Shown here: in pieces, positions 16,248 to 24,788 of the stretch
Numbering within the stretch: the stretch's first letter is position 1
How the letters are laid out: every line of letters starts with the position of its first letter
Source: Affinirhizobium straminoryzae
GTDB taxonomy: Bacteria; Pseudomonadota; Alphaproteobacteria; Rhizobiales; Rhizobiaceae
Direction: 5' to 3'
Length of the DNA stretch: 53,858 bases
Assembly: GCF_007004135.1 (NCBI RefSeq)
Contig: NZ_VJMG01000020.1
Coordinates: 1 to 53,858 of the forward strand
Notes under the pieces: generated by a model
What the model saw: only the letters and a program-made list of their open reading frames with translations
What the model was told of the DNA's origin: nothing
Databases searched by the model: none
Made by a program: the position numbers and the translations under genes

Positions 16248-17849
16248 TCACAATCCACCTCCTGTCCTTGTGGACGAAAGCAGGATGTCCTGAACGTCAC
16301 GCGGCTGATCCCACTGTGGCATATGGCCTGAACGCGAGAGAAGATGGATGGCGACACGCGGCGGTAGCGCCTTGACCTGGCTCCACGGGGTGATGCGATC
16401 CTCAAGACCGAAAATGACTTTGACGGGGATTGAAGTTGCAAGCTTTTGCAGGGCGCCGATGATATCCACACGCTGGCCGGACGCACCGTTGATAGCCTCA
16501 GCGAGAGCCTTGAGACGCCCTTGACCGAGTTGCTGGTTCAAGGTTTCCAAGGCGGCATCCGACAACGCAACATCATTGACCGAGAGCCTGCGCAGAAGAT
16601 GCGATAGCTCCCCCTTGGAACCGACAGCCGCCATGCCGCGGATGAAATCACCATCGATCTCGCTGCCCAGACCCGCAGGTGCGATAAGGGTCAGGGAAGC
16701 AATGCTTTCCGGCTTTGACAGCGCCAGATCAACCGCAGCCACGGCTCCCAGAGAATGCGCAACAAGATGAAGCCGCTTGACTTGCAGCGCCTGTATAAAT
16801 TCCGGCAGATCGCGAGACAGGTCTTCGGCAGACTTCGCCTCGATTTCCGTCAGGCCATGACCCGGCAGATCCACCGCAATCACGCGCCTACCTGCCCTTT
16901 GCAGGGCGGAAATGGTTGCCGCCCAGGTGGTTCTGTCTCCAGAAAAGCCGTGCAGCAGAACATAGGTTTCGTCCTGTCCGCCACCATCCAAATAGGCAAG
17001 ACGCCCGGATTTCAGCGAAAGAAACTGCACGCCCTCCCTGGCTGACGCTGCGATTGGGGCAACCTGCGCATTTCGCTCCAACCCAAGTACATCATGCTTC
17101 TCGATGCGCCCGCGCCTGCCCGTGCCGGTGATGCCTTGCAAATCGATTCCACGCTGGCGGGCGAGACGGCGCGCCAGCGGCGTTGCCCTCGGTTTCTCAG
17201 AGCCAGATGTGTTGCGCGGTGGGGCAGGTGTGGCTGTCGCGGGCTGCGACGAAGCAGCTTGCGGGGCGGGTTTGGCTTCCGCTGTTTCGCCCTGCGCATC
17301 GGCCTCTCGCACAAGAATGCGGGCAATCGGTTCGCCCACCGTCACCATCTCTTCTTCGTGGCGCAAAACGCTAACCAGCACGCCATCGTTCAAGGCTGGA
17401 AATTCGGCCAGCGTCTTGTCCGTCTCGATTTCAACGATGGCCTCGCCACGCGTGAAGCGCTCTCCCGGTTGCTTCAACCATTTGGAAAGACGCCCCTCCT
17501 CCATGGTTTCACCGAGGCGCGGCATGGGCAGATCCACCTCCACACCGGCAGCAGCGACTGGCTCCGGCGCGGGCTCATCGCCCTCTTCCCGGGTCCAGTC
17601 CGGCCCCTCGCCCAGTTCCACGCGGGCAATGGGCGTTCCAACTTCAATCGTCTGATCCAGATCCACCAGAATTTCCGTCAGCTTGCCATTTCCCAGTGCG
17701 GGAAATTCTGCCACGGTCTTGTCTGTCTCGATCTCGATAATCGGATCGCCACGGCTGAAACTGTCTCCCGGCTTGATCAACCAGCCGACGATCTTGCCCT
17801 CGTCCATGGTTTCCCCAAGACGCGGCATCTTGAGAAGTCGCTCGCTCAT
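16248..17849 (-). CDS. E2 acyltransferase with two lipoyl domains fused to an alpha/beta hydrolase (AcoC-like)
   Basis: 533 aa. Two lipoyl domains, each with PRLGETM and ETDKT; the lipoylated lysines are K44 and K145. A Pro/Ala linker follows, then a peripheral subunit-binding domain (TPLARRLARQRGIDL, then GITGTGRRGRI). The C-terminal half is an alpha/beta hydrolase: VLLHGFSGDRTTW, nucleophile S366 in VAHSLGA, GLEDRITPW and SGHMPQWDQP. In acetoin dehydrogenases this hydrolase-like domain takes the place of the usual E2 core. ATG 17849 overlaps the E1 beta stop (ATGA); the frame extends to 17984 but that part is not protein-like. AcoC proteins usually have one lipoyl domain, so the doubling is unusual. 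Confidence 0.92.
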   Translation of the reverse strand: MSERLLKMPRLGETMDEGKIVGWLIKPGDSFSRGDPIIEIETDKTVAEFPALGNGKLTEILVDLDQTIEVGTPIARVELGEGPDWTREEGDEPAPEPVAAAGVEVDLPMPRLGETMEEGRLSKWLKQPGERFTRGEAIVEIETDKTLAEFPALNDGVLVSVLRHEEEMVTVGEPIARILVREADAQGETAEAKPAPQAASSQPATATPAPPRNTSGSEKPRATPLARRLARQRGIDLQGITGTGRRGRIEKHDVLGLERNAQVAPIAASAREGVQFLSLKSGRLAYLDGGGQDETYVLLHGFSGDRTTWAATISALQRAGRRVIAVDLPGHGLTEIEAKSAEDLSRDLPEFIQALQVKRLHLVAHSLGAVAAVDLALSKPESIASLTLIAPAGLGSEIDGDFIRGMAAVGSKGELSHLLRRLSVNDVALSDAALETLNQQLGQGRLKALAEAINGASGQRVDIIGALQKLATSIPVKVIFGLEDRITPWSQVKALPPRVAIHLLSRSGHMPQWDQPRDVQDILLSSTRTGGGL

Positions 17850-18820
17850 GACAGCATCTTCTCCGCAACCTCTGCAATCAGCGATGTGGAAGGCACACTG
17901 CCGGATTCCAGCTCCTGCGAAACGGAGATCGGAATGTCCTCGCCCGCCACCCGCACCACCGGCTGCTCCAGAAAGTCGAAGCATTCTTCGGAAATGCGCG
18001 CCGCAAGCTCTGCCGCCACGCCTGAGGTCATAACCCCTTCGCTGACCACCATGGCCTTACCGACGCGCTCCACATGCTGGCGCACTGTGTCGAAATCCAG
18101 CGGGTTCAGCGTGCGCAGATCGATGACAGTGGCCTGAATACCCTTGGCCGCCAGCTTTTCCGCCGCTTCCAGCGCATAGATCACCTGCCTCGAATAGGTC
18201 ACGATGACCAGATCCCCGCCTTCGCGGCGAACGGCAGCCTTGCCCCAGGGCAGCGGTTCGGCGGTCAGATCCACCTCTTCCTTGCGGGTATAAAGCGCCT
18301 TGTGCTCGATGAAGACCACCGGGTCCGGCTTGGTCAGGCTCTGGCGCAGAAGGTGATAGGCATCCTGCACGGTGGCAGGCATGGCAAGGCGAAGCCCCGG
18401 CGTGTGCATGACCCAGCCTTCAAGACTTTGCGAATGCTGCGCCCCGGCTGAGCGTCCGGTTCCGCCTTGCGTCCTCAGCACCATGGGAACGCCGATCTGT
18501 CCGCCGAACATGTAGCGGATCTTGGCCGCCTGATTGGCGAGCTGATCCATGGTCATGCCGAGAAAGTCGATATACATGAGTTCGGCAACCGGCCTCAAAC
18601 CCGTCATGGCAGCGCCGACAGCTGCGCCGATAATGGCCGGTTCGGAAATCGGCGTATCGATCAGCCGCTCCGGCCCGTGGGTTTTGATCAGGTCCTTGGT
18701 AACGCCATAGGCACCGCCATAGCGCCCCACTTCCTCACCCATGACGACGATGCTTTGATCCTCGTTCATGGCATCGTCCAGCGCCTGACGCAGGGCGTCT
18801 CTGTAGGTCATCGCGGCCAT
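17846..18820 (-). CDS. TPP-dependent dehydrogenase E1 beta subunit (AcoB-like)
   Basis: 324 aa, normal for E1 beta of acetoin or pyruvate dehydrogenase type. Begins with TYRDALRQALDDAMNEDQSI, then VVMGEEVGRYGGAYGVTKDL, the conserved GAQHSQSLEGW, and a C-terminal transketolase fold (AMVVSEGVMTSGVAAELAARI). It overlaps the E1 alpha gene by 1 nt and the E2 gene by 4 nt, so the three subunits are coupled. With E1 alpha it forms the heterotetramer that decarboxylates or cleaves a 2-keto substrate and passes the acyl group to E2. Confidence 0.92.
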   Translation of the reverse strand: MAAMTYRDALRQALDDAMNEDQSIVVMGEEVGRYGGAYGVTKDLIKTHGPERLIDTPISEPAIIGAAVGAAMTGLRPVAELMYIDFLGMTMDQLANQAAKIRYMFGGQIGVPMVLRTQGGTGRSAGAQHSQSLEGWVMHTPGLRLAMPATVQDAYHLLRQSLTKPDPVVFIEHKALYTRKEEVDLTAEPLPWGKAAVRREGGDLVIVTYSRQVIYALEAAEKLAAKGIQATVIDLRTLNPLDFDTVRQHVERVGKAMVVSEGVMTSGVAAELAARISEECFDFLEQPVVRVAGEDIPISVSQELESGSVPSTSLIAEVAEKMLS

Positions 18821-19848
18821 TATATGTCTTCCCTGGCTAGAACGCGGTCAATGCGAGTGCGAACGGGCTCCGGCTCCGGTTCCCCCACGGCATAGACATC
18901 GCGGAACATGGTGTTGAGTTGTGGCGCCTTGGACTCGACCGTGAAGTCGATCGTGGCATCCATTTCAGCGGCAATCGCACGGTCCGTCTCGTCCAGCGCC
19001 GGTTCAGTTTCCAAACCGGTATCGATCAGCTTTTTGCGGGCAAAAAGAACCGGATCCTTTTTGCGGCCCTCGATCTCCTCCGCCTCTTCGCGGTAGGGGC
19101 TCTTGTCCATGCGGGCGTGACCGAAGAAGCGGTAGACTTCCACGGACAGGAAGCCGGGCTTGCCATTGCGCGCCTCATCCATCAGCCAGCGGGCGGCGGC
19201 CTGCACCTCCTCGACATCCAGACCGTTGACGACGGTGCCATTGAGGCCGAACGCCTTGGCACGCTGATCGAACGCAGTGTTGCGTGTGGCCTGATCGATG
19301 CGCGTTCCCATGCCATACTGGTTATTGATGCACACGAAGAGCACCGGCAGGCCCCACAGCGCTGCCATGTTCATGCTCTCATAGAGAATGCCCTGCTGCA
19401 TGGCCCCATCGCCGAAAAAGGCGACGGATACGGAATCCTGCTTCAGGTGTTTGCTGGAAAGCCCCGCGCCCACCACGGCGGGGATACCGCCACCGACAAT
19501 GGCGTTGGCACCCAGATGGCCGAGCGCCATATCGGCAATGTGCATGGAGCCACCTTTGCCATGGCAGTAACCGGTTTCCTTGCCCCCGATTTCCGCCATC
19601 ATGCGCTTGGGGTCTGCGCCGCGCGCCAGGAAAATGCCATGGCCGCGATGGTGGGTGGTGAACGTATCCTGCGGCTTCATGACGGCGCAAACGCCTGCCG
19701 CGCTCGATTCCTCGCCGATAGAGAGGTGCAGCATGGAGCCAGCCGATTGGCCACGAATAAACAGTTCGCCAACGCGCTCCTCAAAGGTGCGGATGCGCCG
19801 CATTGTGCGGTAGAGACTGCTGAGATTGGTATTGGGTTGAAGGTTCAT
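18820..19848 (-). CDS. TPP-dependent dehydrogenase E1 alpha subunit (AcoA-like)
   Basis: 342 aa. The thiamine-diphosphate motif is GDGAMQQG and then CINNQYGMGT. Also visible: the family block THHRGHGIFLARGADP and GGKETGYCHGKGGSMHI. Start ATG 19848 is set by GGAG 8 nt upstream; the open frame to 19887 overlaps the permease gene. The absence of a dihydrolipoamide dehydrogenase (E3) gene in the operon means a chromosomal E3 must serve the complex. Substrate not fixed by sequence; acetoin-like ketones are the nearest precedent. Confidence 0.92.
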   Translation of the reverse strand: MNLQPNTNLSSLYRTMRRIRTFEERVGELFIRGQSAGSMLHLSIGEESSAAGVCAVMKPQDTFTTHHRGHGIFLARGADPKRMMAEIGGKETGYCHGKGGSMHIADMALGHLGANAIVGGGIPAVVGAGLSSKHLKQDSVSVAFFGDGAMQQGILYESMNMAALWGLPVLFVCINNQYGMGTRIDQATRNTAFDQRAKAFGLNGTVVNGLDVEEVQAAARWLMDEARNGKPGFLSVEVYRFFGHARMDKSPYREEAEEIEGRKKDPVLFARKKLIDTGLETEPALDETDRAIAAEMDATIDFTVESKAPQLNTMFRDVYAVGEPEPEPVRTRIDRVLAREDI

Positions 19849-19883
19849 GGGGGCACTCCGAGAGAAACTGGGCCGGATCGCGA

Positions 19884-20876
19884 TCACAGAAGCCGAAGCT
19901 TGGTGGTTCTGGAAACGATGGCGACGGCCACGAGAATGATCAGGCCCTTCACGATGCTCTGGATGTAGGTATCCATGCCGATGAGGTTGAGGCCGTTGTT
20001 GATGACGCCGATGAACAGCGCGCCGAAGAAGGTGCCGATGACGGTAGCAGTTCCGGGCCGGATCATCGTCATGCCGATGAAGACGGTGGCCAGCCCATCA
20101 AGCAGATAACGTTCGCCCGCGTTCGGCTGGCCGGAGCCGAGACGTGCAGCGAGAAGCATGCCCGCAACGGCGGCAAACAGGCTGCACACCACAAGCGCTG
20201 CCGAGCGGTAAAAGCGGCCATTGACCCCGGAAAGTTCAGCAGCCTTCAGGTTGCCGCCAACCGCATAGATGTAGCGGCCAAAAATGGTGCGCTCCATCAG
20301 GAACCAGGCCAGGAGCACGAACAGCACCATGGCATAGGCAAGAACCGGAATGCCGAGGAACTGCCCCTGGCCGAGCCAGAGATAGGTATCCGGCAGACCG
20401 CCATAGATGGCGCGGCCACCCGTTGTCATGAAGTTCAGCCCGTAAAGAATGGAGCCGGTGGCAAGTGTCGCGATGAGCGATGGGATGCCGATCAAGGTGA
20501 CCAGCATGGAATTGACCGCACCGACGGCAAAGCCTGCGGCAGTGCCACCCAGAAGCGCCAGCGGCAGCGGCACACCGGAAATCAGCATCAGTGGCACCAG
20601 AATGCCAGTCAAACCCACCGTATAGCCGACCGAGAGATCCATCTCCTTCGCGCCGAAGCCGAAGGTCAGGCCAGCGCCGACAATGGTCAGCATGGAAATC
20701 TGCTGCACGATGTTCAGCAGGTTGGAGGTGGTGAGAAACCGGTCCACTGTCAGGGCAAAGCCAAGGAACAGGATGACCAAGGCAATCAATGTGCTGTATT
20801 TCAGCAACCACTGGCTTTTGCCCTTGTCTGTAGCGTGCGGACGAATTTCTGCCGCTGGGCGTGCCTGCGCGCTCAT
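19884..20876 (-). CDS. Sugar ABC transporter permease (RbsC type)
   Basis: 330 aa, about 8-10 hydrophobic segments. Family marks: NIVQQISMLTIVGAGLTF, then GAKEMDLSVGYTVGLTG, GIPSLIATLATGSILYGL, and RLGSGQPNAGERYLLDGLATVFIGM near the end. One such permease per operon forms a homodimer in this family. Its ATG overlaps the ATPase gene by 4 nt, and E1 alpha follows after 35 bases. It forms the membrane part of an importer with the 20873-22384 ATPase and the 22486-23433 binding protein. Confidence 0.93.
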   Translation of the reverse strand: MSAQARPAAEIRPHATDKGKSQWLLKYSTLIALVILFLGFALTVDRFLTTSNLLNIVQQISMLTIVGAGLTFGFGAKEMDLSVGYTVGLTGILVPLMLISGVPLPLALLGGTAAGFAVGAVNSMLVTLIGIPSLIATLATGSILYGLNFMTTGGRAIYGGLPDTYLWLGQGQFLGIPVLAYAMVLFVLLAWFLMERTIFGRYIYAVGGNLKAAELSGVNGRFYRSAALVVCSLFAAVAGMLLAARLGSGQPNAGERYLLDGLATVFIGMTMIRPGTATVIGTFFGALFIGVINNGLNLIGMDTYIQSIVKGLIILVAVAIVSRTTKLRLL

Positions 20877-22384
20877 AATGTCACTCCTGCCATGGCTGCG
20901 ATGAATCGGGATTCGGAGAAGGCGGCTCTTTCGATTTCGGGGCCTGCCCTGCTGGAAACGAAGGGGATCACACGATCGGAAATCTCGGCGATTTCCATGA
21001 GATCCGACGAGGCAACGATGATAGCCGCCCCTTCTGACGCCATTCGTTTGAGATGGCGGTGGATTTCGCGCTTCGCCCCGATATCCACCCCTTCAGTCGG
21101 CTCGACGAAGATCATCAGGTTGTAGCGATCCGGCGTGCCGTAGAGCCACTTGCCGATGGAAACCTTCTGCTTGTTGCCGCCGCTGAGATCCCTGATCTTC
21201 TGGGCGGAGGAATGCGCCTTCACATTGAAGAGCGACATGGCATTGCGGGCATGCGTCTCTTCGCGGACAGGAGACAGAATGCCGGTTTTACCCAGCGCAC
21301 CGCGGGCCGGATGCACCATGGCAAGGTTTTCCCGCACATCCCAATCGCCAATCAGCGAGTTTTCCATGCGCTGGTCGGGAATGAAGGCAACGCCATTGGC
21401 CTTCATGATGCGCGCGCTGAGATTTGGAACCGATTTGCCTCGAAACAGCGTTGTGCCGGAAATGAACCCTTCGCCCGTGTAGAGTGAGCGTGCAAATCCG
21501 AAATGCCCTGCTCCCGTCAGCCCGATCAGGCCAAGGATTTCGCCTTCCCGAAGGATTAGACCGTCAACCTCGACACCACCAACTTTCCAGCTGGAAAGTT
21601 GCAGGACCACGGGGCCGAAAGGGCGCTGTTCATGAATGGCCTGCTGGCTTGTTGCCTGACCGCTTCGCTGCAACATCAGGTCTACCAGCTGCGCCTCTGT
21701 AACCTCTGGTGCCGGAAGCGTTGTAATGTGACGCCCATCGCGCAGCACGGTGATGCGATCGCTCAGCGCTTTCACTTCCGAGAGAAAGTGACTGATTAGC
21801 ACAACACCGACGCCGCGCTTCGGCAGAGAGCGGATGATGCGCCAGAGGTTTTCCTTTTCGCGGGCCGGAAGCGTCGCCGTTGGCTCATCAAGGATCAAAA
21901 GCTTGATGTCGCCGCGCAGCGCACGAACAATCTCGATCACCTTCTGGTCCGCCATCGGCAGATATTCCACCGGCTCGGACAGATTGATAGATACGTCTGG
22001 AAACCAGTGGGCCATGAGGTCCGCCGCCCGCTTTTCCAGACGGCGCTTGTCGATGATGCCGAGCCGGTTGCGGGGCTCGTCGCCCAGCAGAATGTTTTGT
22101 GCACCGGAAAGGCTGGCGACGAGGCTGCCTTCCTGGGAAACATGCGCAATGCCCTTGCGAAGCGCATCGCCAGCGCTTGTCAGTTCTGCCTTTGCGTCGT
22201 TGATGTAAAGCGTGCCTTCCGTCGGCTGCTTGCTGCCGCCGAGAATGCTGACAAGGGTGGTTTTACCCGCACCGTTTTCACCGATCAGGCCGTGCACCTC
22301 ATGAAAGGTGAAATCGGCATCCACATGATCCAGCGCCCGCGTACCGGGATATTGCATGGTAATTCCGGAGAGCCTGACCGACAT
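20873..22384 (-). CDS. Sugar ABC transporter ATPase (RbsA type)
   Basis: 503 aa, two fused nucleotide-binding domains. The first has Walker A GLIGENGAGKTT (about 34-45) and Walker B LLILDEPTATL. The second has a Walker-A-like GLIGLTGAGHFGF that lacks the lysine, the signature LSGGNKQKVSIGKW and the B-like FVEPTEGVDIGAK. A degenerate second site is normal for this class. It powers import of the sugar or polyol. About 100 bases with a strong hairpin separate it from the binding protein gene upstream. Confidence 0.93.
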   Translation of the reverse strand: MSVRLSGITMQYPGTRALDHVDADFTFHEVHGLIGENGAGKTTLVSILGGSKQPTEGTLYINDAKAELTSAGDALRKGIAHVSQEGSLVASLSGAQNILLGDEPRNRLGIIDKRRLEKRAADLMAHWFPDVSINLSEPVEYLPMADQKVIEIVRALRGDIKLLILDEPTATLPAREKENLWRIIRSLPKRGVGVVLISHFLSEVKALSDRITVLRDGRHITTLPAPEVTEAQLVDLMLQRSGQATSQQAIHEQRPFGPVVLQLSSWKVGGVEVDGLILREGEILGLIGLTGAGHFGFARSLYTGEGFISGTTLFRGKSVPNLSARIMKANGVAFIPDQRMENSLIGDWDVRENLAMVHPARGALGKTGILSPVREETHARNAMSLFNVKAHSSAQKIRDLSGGNKQKVSIGKWLYGTPDRYNLMIFVEPTEGVDIGAKREIHRHLKRMASEGAAIIVASSDLMEIAEISDRVIPFVSSRAGPEIERAAFSESRFIAAMAGVTL

Positions 22385-22442
22385 CCCATCTTCTCCGTTT
22401 CAACGGGGCCAAGCGGCATGAAGCACACGAGGCAAAAGGGGT

Positions 22443-22467
22443 GCGACCGGCCGGGCCAGCCGGTCGC
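22443..22467 (-). promoter_or_regulatory. Intercistronic hairpin between binding-protein and ATPase genes
   Basis: GCGACCGGC and GCCGGTCGC, perfect 9-base arms around a 7-base loop. On the minus strand a short run of four T follows about 6 bases later, so partial termination is possible. Such hairpins usually protect or process the message so that the binding protein is made in excess over the membrane parts. Confidence 0.6.
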
Positions 22468-22485
22468 CTGGTTACGACGTAGGTG

Positions 22486-23433
22486 TTACTTGGGCAGGAA
22501 GTCTTTGCAGTTCTGCTTGGTCACCAGCGGCGCATCCAGATAAACTGTCTTGGAAGGAATGACCTTGGCTGCGTCCTGCTTCTTGACGACGATATCCTCG
22601 ATCCACTGCCCCGCCTGCGCGCCCATCTTTTCGAAGGGCTGGGAAACGGTCGCAATCAACATGCCATCCGGCTTGCAGACTTCGGCAATGGCCTGCGGGT
22701 GTCCGTCAATGCCGATGACCTTGACCTTGGTGAGACCAGCGGCCTTCAACGCATTGATGGAAGCCTGTGCCGGCTCATCCCACGGGGCCCAGACGGCATC
22801 GATCTTGTCGCCGAAGCGCGATGCATAGTCCTGCATGGTTGTCGTCGTATCTTCGAAGAAGGCCGTGTACTTGATGTTGTGCTCGGCCAGCACCTTCACA
22901 TCGGGATATTCCTTCAGGATCGTCGCCATTACATCACCGCGCTTGCGGGTGCCATGGTGTTCGGCCATGCGCAGGAAGATGATGTTGCCCTTGCCGCCCA
23001 GCTCGTTCAGCAGATAGGGCGAAACGTCGGCAGACATGGCCCAGTTGTTGGTGGTGATATCGGCCAGAACGCCGGTCACATAGCCGCTATCGACCGTAAT
23101 GATCGGGATCTTCGCCTTGACTGCTGCATCGATGGCCGCGCGCGAGGCGCGCAGATCAGCCATGGTGATGATGATGGCATCGACACCGCGCGACGCTGCA
23201 TCCTGCAGGTTGGATGCCGTGCGCTCGCCAGAGCCACCGCTATCAAGAACGCTGACCTTCCAGTCCTTGGATGTGGATTTGAGCCAGGCATCAAAGCCAG
23301 CCTTTACCCGCTGTTCCGATTGGGCGGCAGCGTTGGAATGAACCCAGGCGATGTTGGTGGCCTGGGCATTTACAAAACTCAACAGAAGGCCTGCGGCGGC
23401 GGCGAATGCCGTCCTCCGGAAAAACATAGACAT
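22486..23433 (-). CDS. Periplasmic sugar-binding protein (RbsB-like)
   Basis: 315 aa. The signal peptide is FFRRTAFAAAAGLLLSFVNA with cleavage near ANA-QA (A-x-A). The mature part has the Peripla_BP_4 layout: IAWVHSNAAAQSEQRVKAGF, DAIIITMADLRAS, IITVDSGYVTG, VKVIGIDGHPQA. ATG 23433 has GGAGG 8 nt upstream; the longer frame to 23472 does not fit a signal peptide. It captures the substrate and delivers it to the importer. First gene of the minus-strand catabolic operon, divergent from the SorC-type regulator. Confidence 0.93.
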   Translation of the reverse strand: MSMFFRRTAFAAAAGLLLSFVNAQATNIAWVHSNAAAQSEQRVKAGFDAWLKSTSKDWKVSVLDSGGSGERTASNLQDAASRGVDAIIITMADLRASRAAIDAAVKAKIPIITVDSGYVTGVLADITTNNWAMSADVSPYLLNELGGKGNIIFLRMAEHHGTRKRGDVMATILKEYPDVKVLAEHNIKYTAFFEDTTTTMQDYASRFGDKIDAVWAPWDEPAQASINALKAAGLTKVKVIGIDGHPQAIAEVCKPDGMLIATVSQPFEKMGAQAGQWIEDIVVKKQDAAKVIPSKTVYLDAPLVTKQNCKDFLPK

Positions 23434-23517
23434 TGCTGATCCTCCTCGCGGGTATGAGATTGACCCGCCCAATTTTTCGCGCTCCCTACGCGAATGGCAT
23501 TAGTGATATTCACATCG

Positions 23518-23548
23518 TTACATTTGTCAACTGCAATTACATTTGTCA
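23518..23548. promoter_or_regulatory. Two direct repeats in the divergent regulator/operon promoter
   Basis: TTACATTTGTCA occurs at 23518-23529 and again at 23537-23548, exact 12-base copies 19 bases apart (nearly two helix turns). They lie just upstream of the SorC-type regulator start and behind the sugar-binding protein gene. A likely operator for the regulator, as SorC proteins bind repeats in such divergent regions; not proven. Confidence 0.6.
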
Positions 23549-23563
23549 CAGGGAGGAAGGATT

Positions 23564-24538
23564 TTGAGCGAGAATGACGACGACCTGATGGTGCGCGTGG
23601 CCTGGTACTACTATGTCGGCGGCCTCAACCAGGAGATGACGGCCTCGCGGCTGGGGCTGACGCGCGCCCGTGTGAACAAGATGCTGTCCGAGGCGCGGGA
23701 GACGGGCTTGGTCAGCATCTCGATCGATCACCAGCGCGCAGGCACCATGCCGCTAGAGACAGAGCTGGAGCGACGCTTTGGCCTGGATTTCTGCATTACA
23801 ACACCGGCTTTTGGTTTCACTGGATCAGACACTGGTTCCGAAGTTCGACAGCAGATCGCGTTCCGGGCCGTTGGCGTGGCTGCTGCCAATTATCTCAAGA
23901 AGCTGTTGATCGAGCAGGATCAGATAACCGTGGGAACAGGTTGGGGACGTACAATCGAACAGATGACGCTTCAACTTGGAGGTGTGAGAGCCCCGCACGC
24001 CCGTTTCATCTCCATGATGGGTTCACTGACGGCGAACAATGCCTACAACCCGTTCGAAGTGGTTCATAGCCTTGCACGGCGCACCGGCGGGGAAGGTTTT
24101 TTTCTACCCGTTCCCTTCATTGCAGACAGTATCGAGGACCGAAAGGTACTCATGTCGCAGCGCTCGGTGATGAGGGCTATGGAAATCGCTCATTCTGCTT
24201 CGGTCTGCTTCATCAGTGCTGGAGAGTTGACCGAACGGTCACTGCTGAGGCTGCAAGGCATGATCAGCAAGGCAGAGCTTGAGAGCCTGCGGGAGGCCGG
24301 AGCGATTGGAGATACCAACGGGATTTTCTTCGATGCGAATGGCCAGGAGGTCAGTCACAGTTTGAGTGAGCGAACGATTGCAGTCGGAATGGCCGAACTT
24401 AGAAAGATAAAAGTCGTGCTTCTTATAGCCGGTGAAGAAAAGGCAATCGCAGCTCGAGCCTTGTTACGCAGCGGGATAGTCAACGGCTTGATCATCGATG
24501 GAGATGCTGCGCAAGGGTTGGATACTATCGGAAAATGA
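23564..24538 (+). CDS. SorC/DeoR-type sugar-binding transcription regulator
   Basis: 324 aa. N-terminal HTH: VAWYYYVGGLNQEMTASRLG, then LTRARVNKMLSEARETGL. The rest is the SorC effector domain: ITVGTGWGRTIEQM, MMGSLTANNAYNPFEVVHSL, and GEEKAIAARALLRSGIVNGL near the end, which binds a phosphorylated sugar in the family. TTG 23564 was chosen for GGGAGGAAGG 3-13 nt upstream; the frame opens at 23543 inside the ribosome site. It is divergent from the catabolic operon and is probably its regulator, with the kinase product as a possible effector (inference). Confidence 0.92.
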   Translation: MSENDDDLMVRVAWYYYVGGLNQEMTASRLGLTRARVNKMLSEARETGLVSISIDHQRAGTMPLETELERRFGLDFCITTPAFGFTGSDTGSEVRQQIAFRAVGVAAANYLKKLLIEQDQITVGTGWGRTIEQMTLQLGGVRAPHARFISMMGSLTANNAYNPFEVVHSLARRTGGEGFFLPVPFIADSIEDRKVLMSQRSVMRAMEIAHSASVCFISAGELTERSLLRLQGMISKAELESLREAGAIGDTNGIFFDANGQEVSHSLSERTIAVGMAELRKIKVVLLIAGEEKAIAARALLRSGIVNGLIIDGDAAQGLDTIGK

Positions 24539-24788
24539 ATGTGTGTCCTACCGCGGCAAGTAGGTATGTGTTCAGGCACTGACAGTCTACCGTCTGTATT
24601 GCCAAGGCAGCCCTTGTGTCTGCTGTTCCACCGATCATACGCAAGAGCATTTGCTCTCGCGGGTCCACCAACCAACAGAATGGGTAGAAAGAATGGTTCT
24701 GTCGTGCTGAGGCAACACTACAGAACCCAACCTGTCACGTCCGGCAAGAGGCGGGACGCAATTCTGGACTGATGATGAAGACCGATGA

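Noticed and set aside
18919..19968. Plus-strand frame of 349 codons
   Set aside because: Antisense to the E1 alpha gene; long antisense frames are common in GC-rich genes.
22483..23439. Plus-strand frame of 318 codons
   Set aside because: Antisense to the sugar-binding protein gene, which has a signal peptide and family motifs.
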